From assembly GCA_963754445.1 (NCBI GenBank), contig CAVWFT010000001.1, positions 434,001 through 498,000 on the forward strand: 64,000 bases of DNA, read 5' to 3'. The notes beneath the pieces are model-generated. The model did no database searches. It worked only from the letters and a program-made list of their open reading frames with translations, and was not told the DNA's origin. The stretch's first letter is position 1, and every line of letters begins with the position of its first letter. A program made the translations under genes and the position numbers. Below are positions 40,361 through 49,547 of the stretch, in pieces. The stretch comes from Bog-473 sp963754445 (lineage in GTDB: Bacteria > Actinomycetota > Acidimicrobiia > Acidimicrobiales > RAAP-2).

Positions 40361-41644
40361 TCAGGCTCGAGTCGGCAGCGGATCGGTGGACCGTTGTGCG
40401 CCCTTGGAGAGTTTTCGCCGGGCCAGGCTCACATTGGCCGCCAAGGCAGCGAGCGCGGGCCCGAGGTCGTGTCTGTCCATGTAGTCGTAGCTCTGTCGGT
40501 GGATGAAATCCCGTGCGAACGTCGCGATGGCCATCTGGGGCGATACTCCATCCGGTTGTCGACCCCGGTTCTCGATGTTCTCCCAGAGCCATTTCATGTC
40601 ACCCTTCAGGTATCGCATCTTGACCCCGGTCTGGTAGCCCTCGACGGCGGCGAGAGGTGTGTCGCCCGCCGCCCAATGCCAGAGCAGAGCCGGGAACGGG
40701 ACGCCTGATCGAATTGCCACCTCGATCGAACCGGACAATCGAGCGTTGATCTCCATCAAGAGGGGGCAGCCGGAAGCGTCCCGGCGGAATTCGACCTCGC
40801 AGTAACCCTCCAGGTCCAGTTCGCGCACCAACGCCACAGCGGCGGATTCGAGGTCGGCCGGCATTGGGATGCCCTCCCGTACGACCGAGACGCCGCCGAG
40901 AACCGGTGTCGTGCGGTATGCCACTTGCGCGAATTTCGCCCACACCTCGCCCTTGGCGTAAAAAAGGCTTACCGCTTCGCGCGGGCCATGGGCCATTTGC
41001 TGGATTACCGGCGAACCACCAAGCAGGATGAGCTCTTCGACGTAACGTACGGCATCTGACTCATCGAGCACGGCCCTCGAGACCACCCGAGTTGCCTGAT
41101 CGGCGTTGGAAACCCACGACCGGGTTGGCTTGATGACCGCCGGGAACCCAACCTCGGCGAGGGCTGCCTTGGTGTCCCCGGCGCACTCGACCGGAATGGT
41201 TCGGGGGAATGGGATCCCGAGCTCGGCGGCGAACGCCAGGGTGGACTTCTTGTCGTTCGCAGCATCGAGCGCCGCCTCCGACGCGAGGGCAAGCGCAACG
41301 CCGTGTTGCTCGAAGCATGAGCGCCAGGAGCGCAGGGCGGCCACCGAACCGTCCATTGACGGGATCACGACCCGCGTGGATTGCGCCACGGCCAAGTCGA
41401 TCACTGCTCGTGCATATGCAGATGGATCGTCGTGGTAGCTGGGAAGTCGGTTCGTCTGTGCGGACCAGCGGGAGGCGAACGTCGGCACGCCGAAGAGTGA
41501 ATCGCACAGGTCCGAACACTCGGCCGTGGCGACTCGCAGCCCATGGCGACCCAGGGTGCGTGTGGCGACAAGTGCCTGGCGCGCCAGCCCATCGAGAACG
41601 AGAGCGTCGAAAGGCGCGTGAGAGCGATCGTGGATCGAGGTCAC
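40361..41644 (-). CDS. ATP-grasp carboxylate-amine ligase
   Basis: A 427-residue ATP-grasp protein. The ATP-binding strand is FPAVIKPTRSWVSN (~residues 142-155), and the Mg-binding part is LLMEINARLSGS, with GYCEVEFRRD before it. Members join an amino acid or amine to a carboxylate through an acyl-phosphate, as in D-Ala-D-Ala ligase or amino-acid ligases. In an EPS island a plausible substrate is a uronic-acid carboxylate or a free amino acid. The GTG 41644 lies 7 bp after the methyltransferase stop and has no clear ribosome-binding site, so translation may be coupled. The frame extends further upstream within the methyltransferase gene. Confidence 0.8.
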   Translation of the reverse strand: MTSIHDRSHAPFDALVLDGLARQALVATRTLGRHGLRVATAECSDLCDSLFGVPTFASRWSAQTNRLPSYHDDPSAYARAVIDLAVAQSTRVVIPSMDGSVAALRSWRSCFEQHGVALALASEAALDAANDKKSTLAFAAELGIPFPRTIPVECAGDTKAALAEVGFPAVIKPTRSWVSNADQATRVVSRAVLDESDAVRYVEELILLGGSPVIQQMAHGPREAVSLFYAKGEVWAKFAQVAYRTTPVLGGVSVVREGIPMPADLESAAVALVRELDLEGYCEVEFRRDASGCPLLMEINARLSGSIEVAIRSGVPFPALLWHWAAGDTPLAAVEGYQTGVKMRYLKGDMKWLWENIENRGRQPDGVSPQMAIATFARDFIHRQSYDYMDRHDLGPALAALAANVSLARRKLSKGAQRSTDPLPTRA

Positions 41645-41651
41645 GGCTGGA

Positions 41652-42608
41652 TCAGTTTCGCTGTCCGTGTCGATCCCCAGGGTCTGGGCTCGATGCCAGG
41701 TCCACGGAGAGCGATTCGGGCGCGCCGGCCGGAGCCCGGCCGTGAGGGCCCGCTGCACCGACCTTGCGCGCGGCACCGAACATCCACGGTCCGTCCGCCG
41801 AGCGCATCACGACTGACGGCGGGACCCCCGACTCTCGTACGAAGTCACGAAACGCCTGGTTCTCGACGTCGTCCACGAGGACAACACCCCCCTTATCCAT
41901 CGCCGGCCATACGGTTCTCAGCTCGAACCGCATGTTGCGAGCCGTATGCAGGCTGTCATGCACGAACATGTCCACGGAGTCGAGCCGCGAGACGAGAGAC
42001 GGAAGCTGGCCCCGGCTCGAGCCGCGGATGTACGACCACCTGGCTCTGTGCGACGGCGGCACAACCGAGGCGGTCTCCTCGTGGAGTTCTGGGCGCATGG
42101 GGTGAGGAAGGTCCACGCTCCAAAGATGGCCGATGCCGTTGAGGGACATGGCCTCGAGAATCAGCCGGCTCGTGACTCCCCGCGCCACGCCGGTCTCGAT
42201 GACGTTACTGGGACGGAGATGTCGGACAGCGCACCAGGTGACGGCACCCAGTGCCGGATCGGCATCGCTGTACTCCCCGTACGTCCAGCGGCCGAACGCG
42301 AGCCCTCTTGCCGCCAGTTCATTCTCGATCTCGGTCCACACCTGAGAGAAGTGTTCGGTTTCGCCGCAGGGCCACCCGAGCCCGAGCATCTCGTGGAACG
42401 CCGGCCCGAAATCCTCCTCCACCCGATAGTCCACGGTGACGTCGAACAGGTGACTCGAGACCGACTCGGGTATGGACCGCAATGTTTCGATCGGATCTGC
42501 CGCCACGGCCCGGGCGAACCGTCCAAGGTATGCAGGAGCTCGGCTGATCCGGGACGGAATGCGCTTTGTCTTACGAACGAGGCGACGAAGGTGTGAGGGA
42601 GGCGGCAT
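41652..42608 (-). CDS. class I SAM-dependent methyltransferase (Methyltransf_24-like)
   Basis: A 318-residue protein with an ~85-residue N-terminal extension. The SAM motif I is VIETGVARGVTSRLILEAM, motif post-I is LWSVDLP, and MFVHDSLHTARNM plus GVVLVDDVE follow. This is the arrangement of FkbM/Methyltransf_24-type O-methyltransferases that act on sugars or natural products. ATG 42608 is the best start; the frame extends to 42869 through an unlikely region. It is upstream of and close to the ATP-grasp and flavoprotein genes, so they probably form a decoration operon. Confidence 0.8.
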   Translation of the reverse strand: MPPPSHLRRLVRKTKRIPSRISRAPAYLGRFARAVAADPIETLRSIPESVSSHLFDVTVDYRVEEDFGPAFHEMLGLGWPCGETEHFSQVWTEIENELAARGLAFGRWTYGEYSDADPALGAVTWCAVRHLRPSNVIETGVARGVTSRLILEAMSLNGIGHLWSVDLPHPMRPELHEETASVVPPSHRARWSYIRGSSRGQLPSLVSRLDSVDMFVHDSLHTARNMRFELRTVWPAMDKGGVVLVDDVENQAFRDFVRESGVPPSVVMRSADGPWMFGAARKVGAAGPHGRAPAGAPESLSVDLASSPDPGDRHGQRN

Positions 42609-43023
42609 GGTGGTCGATCCGGGCCATCGGCTCCACGCGGAACTTCGTGCACCGATGCATACATATGAGGCCTGATGGGGACCTCCTGATACCACTCGAT
42701 GTGCCGGCACAGAGCTGCCGGCGACGGCCCGGGCACCATGACCCCGAACGGCCGGGATCCTTCCGTCCGCAGGGCTTCCCCTGAGCGGTCCCTCCCATCG
42801 TTCATGGCGCGCGCAACGACCCACACCTACATGAGCGCGACCGGGTCGCTCCGATACGCATCGCTTCACGGCTCCGGTTCAGGACGGGAGGTGGAGGTTT
42901 CGGCTCGTCAGGCGGGCCAGATGCTCCTCCCGACCCCTGACTCTTCGTTCGTTCTTTCATTACAGGTGAAGCGACCGCCATGGTCGGACGAGGAGCAGAA
43001 CGGATCCCGTTCCGCGCCACCCA
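42609..43023. other. 415-bp gap with no supportable gene
   Basis: Only short Arg/Pro-rich readings exist on both strands. The stretch contains a small dyad (GCCGGCACAGAGCTGCCGGC, near 42700) and probably the promoter of the methyltransferase operon, but no clear -10/-35 pair was identified. Confidence 0.4.
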
Positions 43024-43686
43024 TCAACAGCCTCGGTGGACGAAGACCGCGTCGAAGAGGCCACCCCACTCGTGGACGACCTCGGACAGCGGCGGGCGTG
43101 GTCCGGCGGTGGGCACCACGACCAGTTGGCCGCCGAAGCACCGCCCCGTGAGCAGGCGGGCACGTGTGGCCTGTCCCCGTCCCGGAACGAGCAAGAGGCT
43201 GTGCCAGCGGTGACGCTGGGCGTAGTGGCCGGCCCATTCCGCTTCACCACGCGTGTTTCCGGTGGGGTCGACGAAACAGACGACGGTCACCCCGGAGACC
43301 TCGGGGCACGAGGTGTCGGCAAACTTGCTGCCTTGAGAAAAGAGGAGCACCGGCGCGTACCCCCGCTTGGCCAGGGACACGGCAAGCGCTTCCCGGATGC
43401 CTTCGTTCGGTCCATTGAAGCTCACGATGCCGTCGACATGGCTCGGTTGATCACCGGGCGGGTAGACGATGAGTCGCAGGGTGACTGCCGCAAACACCAC
43501 GATGACCAGGACGACGAGTCCGACGAGTCCCAGCCACCATCGGCGAAACTTCCGTCTCGTCGGCCTTCCACCCTCGAGCCGGGGCCGGGGTGCCGTTGCG
43601 CCAACGGATACCTCCTCGGACAATGCGGGTGCGACCCTTCCCGACGTCGGCACCACCGCCTGGCCGCGTCCTGCCGCGGATGGCAT
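43024..43686 (-). CDS. membrane-anchored YdcF/DUF218-like protein
   Basis: About 220 residues. A ~50-residue cytoplasmic N-terminus, one TM helix (WWLGLVGLVVLVIVVFAAV) and an external domain with DGIVSFNGPNEGIREALAVSLAKRG, the DUF218/YdcF N-terminal strand-helix (read GIVSFNGPNEGIREAL). The family is membrane-associated and of unknown function, often near envelope genes. ATG 43686 is favoured because GGGAG lies ~10 bases upstream; an ATG 18 bases further upstream (43704) is the alternative. It sits alone between the methyltransferase operon and the GT4 gene. Confidence 0.65.
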   Translation of the reverse strand: MPSAAGRGQAVVPTSGRVAPALSEEVSVGATAPRPRLEGGRPTRRKFRRWWLGLVGLVVLVIVVFAAVTLRLIVYPPGDQPSHVDGIVSFNGPNEGIREALAVSLAKRGYAPVLLFSQGSKFADTSCPEVSGVTVVCFVDPTGNTRGEAEWAGHYAQRHRWHSLLLVPGRGQATRARLLTGRCFGGQLVVVPTAGPRPPLSEVVHEWGGLFDAVFVHRGC

Positions 43687-43908
43687 CAGCGGCTTCTCCC
43701 GCATGAGGGTCTCAGCGAAGACCCTGGGTCACGGACCAGGAGAACAAGGTGGCTCGTCGCAGACAGTAGTAGCGCAACGGTTCCCTGTGGACGCGCCACT
43801 CGTGACCGGTGTGCCCTGCGAGCGTCTCGCGGCTCGTCGCCCGAGCGGGCCTCGAGGAGACGACCGTCGTTGTCGCCAGGATGCCGGCGCACGACTGCGT
43901 CGGGCGAG

Positions 43909-45144
43909 CTAGCCGGATCGACGCCGTTGCGCACGACGGCGTTCACCGACCTCACGGTAGACGTCGAGTGTCGCGGCCGCGACCGCACTCCAGGTGAATT
44001 GTCGAGCCCGACGGAGCCCCTCTACCCGCAACGTCTCGGCTCCAGAGCCTGTGGCCTCAAGGATCGATCGAGCAATTGAGCTGGGATCGTGGGGGTCGGC
44101 GAGAATGGCCGCGCCACCGGCGATCTCGGGCATGGAGCTGGTATCGGACGTCACGACGGGGCAGGCGCATGCCATTGCTTCGAGGATCGGCAAGCCGAAG
44201 GTCTCGTTGAACGACGGGTAGACCAGGAGATCTGCGGCCCGATAGAAGTGGACGGTTTCCTCGTTCGGCACCCCGCCCACGAAGACGACGTCTTGCGCTA
44301 TCCCGAGCTCGACCGCCAGCTCGTGGAGTTCGGCGCCGTACCGTTGATCCCGCTCGGCTCCAAGGATGACGAGTTGGCGCCCACCCATTTCGTCACGGAC
44401 CAGCCTCCAGGCCCGCAGGAGACCGTCACAATTCTTGTAGCGCCAAAGGGACGAAACGAAGAGCACGAACGGTCGCGCAATCCCGTGAGGGGCTACGCGT
44501 GCCCGCGCGGCCGCCCCGTCGCCCGGCGTGAAGATGTCGTGGTCGACCGCCTCGTAGATCAAGCTGACCTTCTTGGGGTCCACCTCCAGGTACTCGTCGA
44601 TCTCCGCCCGCAGGCTGTTGGAGTTGACGACGACGGCATCGGCGAGACGGACAGACCGCTGGTAGTTGAGGCGGCGGTAGGTCCGAGGGGCGAGGCCGAG
44701 CGCTTCGGGAGCTGTGTACGCATGCATCGTCTTCATGTGGATCACGAGTGCGCGACCGGGGTTCACCAGGGGGGCAATGGCGGTGCTGAGGAGGTCGATG
44801 TCATGACGTGGGAGTAAGAACGGCGAAATGAGGTGCTCGCTCGCGGTGCGCAGGACCCGATGCTCGTTCGACCACGGGAACGTGATGTAGCGAACGGACT
44901 CGCCGCAATCCGGGAAGTAGTGCCGGACGGCTGGGCTCACCATCAGATGGAGCCGTTCGCCCGGACCGAGTCGACTCGCCATCTCGGGCACGATGCGCGT
45001 CCAGCACCAGTGAGCCCCGGAAGGTTGCCGAGGGTCTTCTGTGAGCAGGTTGAGAGCCATGTTCAGATGGCCCTGACCCGCCGACTCGACGGAAAGGGAG
45101 CGATCCGGGCCCAGGGCCGGCGTGGTTCCGGCGCGGACGGCCAT
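43909..45144 (-). CDS. GT4-family glycosyltransferase
   Basis: A 411-residue GT-B enzyme. The N-terminal domain covers ~200 residues, with HMKTMHAYTAPEALGL and the linker LADAVVVNSNSLRAEI. The C-terminal domain starts VLFVSSLWRYKNCDGLLRAW. The donor site FNETFGLPILEAMACACPVVTSD carries both Glu residues of the E-x7-E motif. This is typical of mannosyl-, glucosyl- or galactosyl-transferases of EPS clusters. The GTG start at 45144 follows from the domain. It has 204 bp before the DUF218 gene and is the last gene of the leftward 45-54 kb unit. Confidence 0.85.
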   Translation of the reverse strand: MAVRAGTTPALGPDRSLSVESAGQGHLNMALNLLTEDPRQPSGAHWCWTRIVPEMASRLGPGERLHLMVSPAVRHYFPDCGESVRYITFPWSNEHRVLRTASEHLISPFLLPRHDIDLLSTAIAPLVNPGRALVIHMKTMHAYTAPEALGLAPRTYRRLNYQRSVRLADAVVVNSNSLRAEIDEYLEVDPKKVSLIYEAVDHDIFTPGDGAAARARVAPHGIARPFVLFVSSLWRYKNCDGLLRAWRLVRDEMGGRQLVILGAERDQRYGAELHELAVELGIAQDVVFVGGVPNEETVHFYRAADLLVYPSFNETFGLPILEAMACACPVVTSDTSSMPEIAGGAAILADPHDPSSIARSILEATGSGAETLRVEGLRRARQFTWSAVAAATLDVYREVGERRRAQRRRSG

Positions 45145-45246
45145 CAGGGTGTCCTCAACGGGTGCGCCACGTCCTCTTAGAGCCGACGGGGGCGGGGCAG
45201 ATACGCAAATGTGGAGGACGTCCTGTGTGTGACGCCGGGCTCGGAC

Positions 45247-47280
45247 TCATGTATGGAACTGGAGCACCGTCGTGAGGGTGTCAGAGCCATTCCCGCTGCA
45301 CGCGCCTTCCCCGATAGCCGCCCAGGCAGGTTGCTTCTCCCCGAAGCGAGCGGAATACCATCCGAGGACCGGGTCGGTCTGACCTCTCGTCAGAGACCAG
45401 GAGAGTCCGCCGGGTACGTGAAGACTGGCTCCCCGGGTGGAGGTCCCGTAGGACCAGGCGAGTTCGAGGGTTTGCCCGATCATGCGTGCTTCGATCTCGG
45501 GGCCCAGATGAAACGCCATCCGGAACGGATGCCGCCCGGTGGTCTCGATCCGGTCGATGATCTCGAGCCGCCGGAGGCGACTGTCCAGTCGCACCGACCT
45601 GTGGTGCAGCGCAGGTGGATTGAGTGACAGGTAGCCGTCGTGTTCGGCCGACCACCCGGTGACTTCCCCTTGGGGGTTTTCCTCGAGTTCCACCAGCCTG
45701 CTCAGCGCGTGGCGAGTCCATAGGAACGGACCACCCGAAGTGGACTGGTCCTGTCCACCGATCTCGATGGTGTTGTGAGCCAGGGTCGACCGGAAGTATC
45801 TGCGCCAGCGGGGTTCGCCGTGGTAGCAGTACGTGCCGGGGTCAGCCAGTACGTCGACGCCGTCATGACGCACCTCGAGAGCGAGGGCATCGGAATGAGC
45901 GTGCGCCGCGATCGACAAGAATCCGTGTGGACCGGCGTCACAACGGCACCAAATCTCTTCCTCGTCGCGGGGCGAACTACGGAGGATGGTCATGCCGGCA
46001 TCGGCGTAGTGGTCCGACCGATGACGCACGCAAGAAGAAGTGTGGCGCCCGGTCATGGACGCCAGGAGGGTGCTCGCTGCCGTGGGCTCGACCGATGGCC
46101 ACCACTCCGGAGCGTCGAACAACGACTCCCCGATGGCGAGGAGGCCCGACCATCTCTCGGCGGTCGGAGGGTCGAGAACCAGGGCCATTCCGCTGTCCCC
46201 GTCCCCATGGCGAGGAGCACGGACCTGGACGTCCACCGTCGCAGCCACAACGTCGAACATCCGATACAGCGAGGCCCAGAGATCATGCGAAAGCGGGCGC
46301 CCGGCCCAATTCGCCTCGGCCGCCGCCACGACGGCGAGTTCTGCGACGAAGCCGTGGTAGTCGAAAGCCATCTCCCGATTGACTCCACTGGGGAAGGTGT
46401 TGTTCTCCAACTCCCGCTCGAGAACCCGGGCGGCGTCCTCGCTCCAGTGGTGACTCTCCGCGAACCAGTCGAAGGCGAGAGCACCGACGAGCTGGCCGGC
46501 AGCTTCGGCGATGACGTGGTTGTTGGCCGACGATCCCCGACTCCGGAACGAAGCAAGGTAGTGGAGATGCCACCAGATCTGGGCCCGCGAGGCTTCGTTG
46601 TTCTCGAAGAGATCCGCGGTGCCCTCCCATCCGTCCAGGAGCCGGCGTACCCAGGCCCAGCTGATCAGGCGCAGACCAGCCTCGATTCCGCTCGTCCAGT
46701 GCACGCCAGAGAGGAACGGGTTCTTCGACCACCAGGAACGGAGATGCGCATCGACGCGCTCGGCGTACTGGCCGTCGCCCGAGACGCTGAAGGCCGTCGC
46801 AAGCACGGTGAGGTGCTGCATGCGGGAAAGCTCCCAAACCTGCTTGACGTTTCCCGTGACGTCCTCGGAGCGATGATTCACCCTGAAGCAGTAGTCGTCT
46901 TGAGGAGCTCGCCGCCCGGTAATCGGATCGAAGAACCAATCTGGATCCTCCATATCCTCACGCATGGTTCCCAACAGCTGCCATCGACCCGCCATCAGTT
47001 CGTCGGCTGCTGCGATGATCCTCCGCCGGGCACTGCTCGGGACCGATAGTCGTACCGCTCCGGACGGAAACGCTCGAAACCCCAGGTTCCGAGCCGCGTT
47101 CCAGGGTGTCTCGTTGTGCGCCGAGGAGTGGACGCCCAATGATTCGGACGAGACATCAGGCATGACCTGCCGCGAAACCCACAGTCTCCGACGCACATGT
47201 TCGGAGACGCGCCACCTCACCTCGGAGGCGGACATCTTGGAGAGGCGCCGGAGGCGCCACTCGAGTTCGACCGAGTTCAC
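45247..47280 (-). CDS. heparinase II/III-like polysaccharide lyase
   Basis: A 677-residue protein. The N-terminal ~350 residues are an alpha/alpha toroid, with WTSGIEAGLRLISWAW, GSSANNHVIAEAAGQLVG (Asn-Asn-His) and FDYHGFVAELAVVAA giving the Asn/His/Tyr residues of heparinase II/III and alginate lyase families. The C-terminal part is a beta-sheet domain containing AHAHSDALALEVRHDGVDVLADPGTYCYHG (read HSDALALE, DPGTYCYHG). It cleaves uronic-acid polysaccharides by beta-elimination. No signal peptide is visible. It sits between EPS genes, so it probably edits or trims the exported polymer. GTG 47280 is used. Confidence 0.83.
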   Translation of the reverse strand: MNSVELEWRLRRLSKMSASEVRWRVSEHVRRRLWVSRQVMPDVSSESLGVHSSAHNETPWNAARNLGFRAFPSGAVRLSVPSSARRRIIAAADELMAGRWQLLGTMREDMEDPDWFFDPITGRRAPQDDYCFRVNHRSEDVTGNVKQVWELSRMQHLTVLATAFSVSGDGQYAERVDAHLRSWWSKNPFLSGVHWTSGIEAGLRLISWAWVRRLLDGWEGTADLFENNEASRAQIWWHLHYLASFRSRGSSANNHVIAEAAGQLVGALAFDWFAESHHWSEDAARVLERELENNTFPSGVNREMAFDYHGFVAELAVVAAAEANWAGRPLSHDLWASLYRMFDVVAATVDVQVRAPRHGDGDSGMALVLDPPTAERWSGLLAIGESLFDAPEWWPSVEPTAASTLLASMTGRHTSSCVRHRSDHYADAGMTILRSSPRDEEEIWCRCDAGPHGFLSIAAHAHSDALALEVRHDGVDVLADPGTYCYHGEPRWRRYFRSTLAHNTIEIGGQDQSTSGGPFLWTRHALSRLVELEENPQGEVTGWSAEHDGYLSLNPPALHHRSVRLDSRLRRLEIIDRIETTGRHPFRMAFHLGPEIEARMIGQTLELAWSYGTSTRGASLHVPGGLSWSLTRGQTDPVLGWYSARFGEKQPAWAAIGEGACSGNGSDTLTTVLQFHT

Positions 47281-47311
47281 TGTGCGGAGGGCTGGTCCCC
47301 GGGAAGGGGAG

Positions 47312-49516
47312 TCACAGCGATTGCAGCGCGTGATTCGCCATGGCGGAGGCGGCTGCCAGGGTGGCGCGCGTCGTGGCGGTGAGGGATTCGAGGGAAATCG
47401 GCATTGGTCCGGCGGAGCGCACTGCGTCGACGAAGGCCTTGATCTCTGCCGGTTGGCCCTTATCCGGAGAACCGATGTGTCGGCTGACCCGGGGGCGGAC
47501 TCCCGACCAGATGGTTGCCTTCCTGAAATTGTCGAGGCGAGCGGTCCTCCCGCCCCGGGAGACCTCGAAGGTCTCCTTGGGGAACCGTCGGTGCATGCTG
47601 GCCAGATAGGTCACGGTAGCCAACGACCCGTCGCCATAGCGAAGACTCACCTGCACCTCGTCGGGGCCGGCGGCCGGCATCGTCATGACCCCGATCGGGT
47701 CGCTGCCGATCCACCAACTCATCGTGTCCACGAAATGGCCACCTTCGCCGACGAAGCGAGAGCCTTCGAGTTCTCGGTCTTGATACCAACTGTCTGAGGC
47801 AAGTCGCCCGGCGTTGACCAGGTACCTGGCGTTCGTCGCTTCGGCCGACCGTCCGAATCGTTCCCGCATCTCAACGAGGAGCGGCGCGAAACGCCGATTG
47901 AACCCGACCATGACCCGGTCGTTGCCCGTCGCATCGACCGTGGCGAGAATGCGGTCGAGCTCGTCGCATGTGAGGGCAAGCGGCTTCTCCACGAACACCG
48001 ACTTGCCCGCCTCGAGGGCACGGCACGTCATTTCTGCATGCGCGCTGTGTCGGGTGACGATGAAGACGGCGTCGATCGTCGGGTCCTCGAAGACCGCATC
48101 CGGGTCGGTGCCGGTTGCCCCGAAACCGAACTTTCGTTGCGCATTGACCGCGGAGAGGGAGCGGCGAGTGGCGACACGAGTCAGCTCGATTCCTGGTTGA
48201 TTCGCGAGGTGGGGCAGGAGCATTGACGAGGCATAGTTCCCGGCTCCGACGAACCCGATTCGCAGCGTGCCACCGTCGCCAACGTGACGATGAGTCGTGG
48301 GGCGCCGTGATGGTGCCGCGGCCATCTGTCTTTCGGCGCCGGCGTGAGATCGGTCTGGGCTCGGGTTCTGGGAGGGGACGTCGTCTTCGTCGTACTCGAA
48401 GAGGAATCCGACGCCCCGCAAGACTCCCGCGGCGAGCTGCTCGTAGACACTGGGCGCGTCTCCCACGGGGAAAATTCCCGCGATGAGCGGCTCGGGATCG
48501 ACTTCCTTGTTGGCCACTGCGTTCACGAAACAGTGAAGATTGCGTCGCTCGGTCCACCGCACATATCCGGCCGGGTAGTCGACCCCCTCGACTTCGTACT
48601 TGGGGTCGTAGCGGCCCGGACCATAGGAGCGGGAGAATCGAAGGTCGAGCTCCTTCTCGTAGTAGTCGTTCCAAGGCAAGTCCAGCTTGCACTTGCCGAT
48701 GTCGACGACGGTGGCCCGATCGCGAGCCAGGCGTGCCGCCAGCTCCACGGGCTGATTGGAGGAACCGCCCGCCACGAGGAATATGCGATCGGCGCCAAGT
48801 CCGCCCGAGGCCTTGAGCAAGGCCTGTTCCACCGCTGCCGAACCATCGTCGTCAGGGGCCGTACAGAGCATGGCGCCGGCCTTCTCGGCCAGACGGCATC
48901 GTTCCTCGTCGGGGTCCAACCCGACAACCCGAACCCCGGAGGCGACGAGCAGCTGCACGACCAGCTGACCGACCAAGCCCAGACCGATGACACACGCGGT
49001 GTCTCCGATCTGGACGCTTCCCTGCCGGACACCCTGCAGTGCGATCGATCCTACTGTTGCGAATGCGGCCAACTGTGGTGACACTCCGTCCGGAACGGCC
49101 ACGCAGAGATTGGTCGGTACCCAGTTGATCTCGGCATGGAGCGCGAATTCGTTACCGGCGCATGCCACGAGTTGACCGACTGCGAACTCCTCGGCCCCTC
49201 GACCCACCTCCTGTACGACACCCGCAAGCGAATAGCCCAACGGCGAGTACGAGTCGAGACGGCTCATGGCCTTCTTGTACGTCGTGACAGCGCCCTGCTG
49301 CTGGACCGTCTCGAGCACCTTCTTGACCTGGTCGGGTCGGGCCCGAGCCTTGCCGACAAGCGACAACTTCGACTCTTCGACCTTCATCATCTCGGTTCCC
49401 GTGGAGATGAGGGAATAGAGCGTTCGCACGAGGACCCCGCCGGGGGCGCACGATGGTGCGGGCGCGTCGATAACGGCAAGTTCCCCCGAACGGTAGTTCT
49501 GCGCGACTTGCTTCAC
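47312..49516 (-). CDS. bi-domain oxidoreductase: MDR alcohol dehydrogenase-Gfo/Idh/MocA fusion
   Basis: A 734-residue fusion. Residues ~1-380 are a zinc-type MDR domain with SYSPLGYSLAGVVQEVG, VIGLGLVGQLVVQLL and an unusual, partly lost zinc-site region. Residues ~425-734 are a Gfo/Idh/MocA NAD-dependent dehydrogenase with IGFVGAGNYASSMLLPHL and VFVEKPLALT. Such fusions are standard companions of heparinase-type genes in EPS clusters and are thought to process uronate or amino-sugar repeat units. The GTG 49516 start is used. Adjacent genes leave gaps of 31 bp on either side, so it is one operon with the lyase. Confidence 0.85.
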   Translation of the reverse strand: MKQVAQNYRSGELAVIDAPAPSCAPGGVLVRTLYSLISTGTEMMKVEESKLSLVGKARARPDQVKKVLETVQQQGAVTTYKKAMSRLDSYSPLGYSLAGVVQEVGRGAEEFAVGQLVACAGNEFALHAEINWVPTNLCVAVPDGVSPQLAAFATVGSIALQGVRQGSVQIGDTACVIGLGLVGQLVVQLLVASGVRVVGLDPDEERCRLAEKAGAMLCTAPDDDGSAAVEQALLKASGGLGADRIFLVAGGSSNQPVELAARLARDRATVVDIGKCKLDLPWNDYYEKELDLRFSRSYGPGRYDPKYEVEGVDYPAGYVRWTERRNLHCFVNAVANKEVDPEPLIAGIFPVGDAPSVYEQLAAGVLRGVGFLFEYDEDDVPSQNPSPDRSHAGAERQMAAAPSRRPTTHRHVGDGGTLRIGFVGAGNYASSMLLPHLANQPGIELTRVATRRSLSAVNAQRKFGFGATGTDPDAVFEDPTIDAVFIVTRHSAHAEMTCRALEAGKSVFVEKPLALTCDELDRILATVDATGNDRVMVGFNRRFAPLLVEMRERFGRSAEATNARYLVNAGRLASDSWYQDRELEGSRFVGEGGHFVDTMSWWIGSDPIGVMTMPAAGPDEVQVSLRYGDGSLATVTYLASMHRRFPKETFEVSRGGRTARLDNFRKATIWSGVRPRVSRHIGSPDKGQPAEIKAFVDAVRSAGPMPISLESLTATTRATLAAASAMANHALQSL

Positions 49517-49547
49517 CGGTCTTCGGACTTCCTTCCTTGAAATGGAG

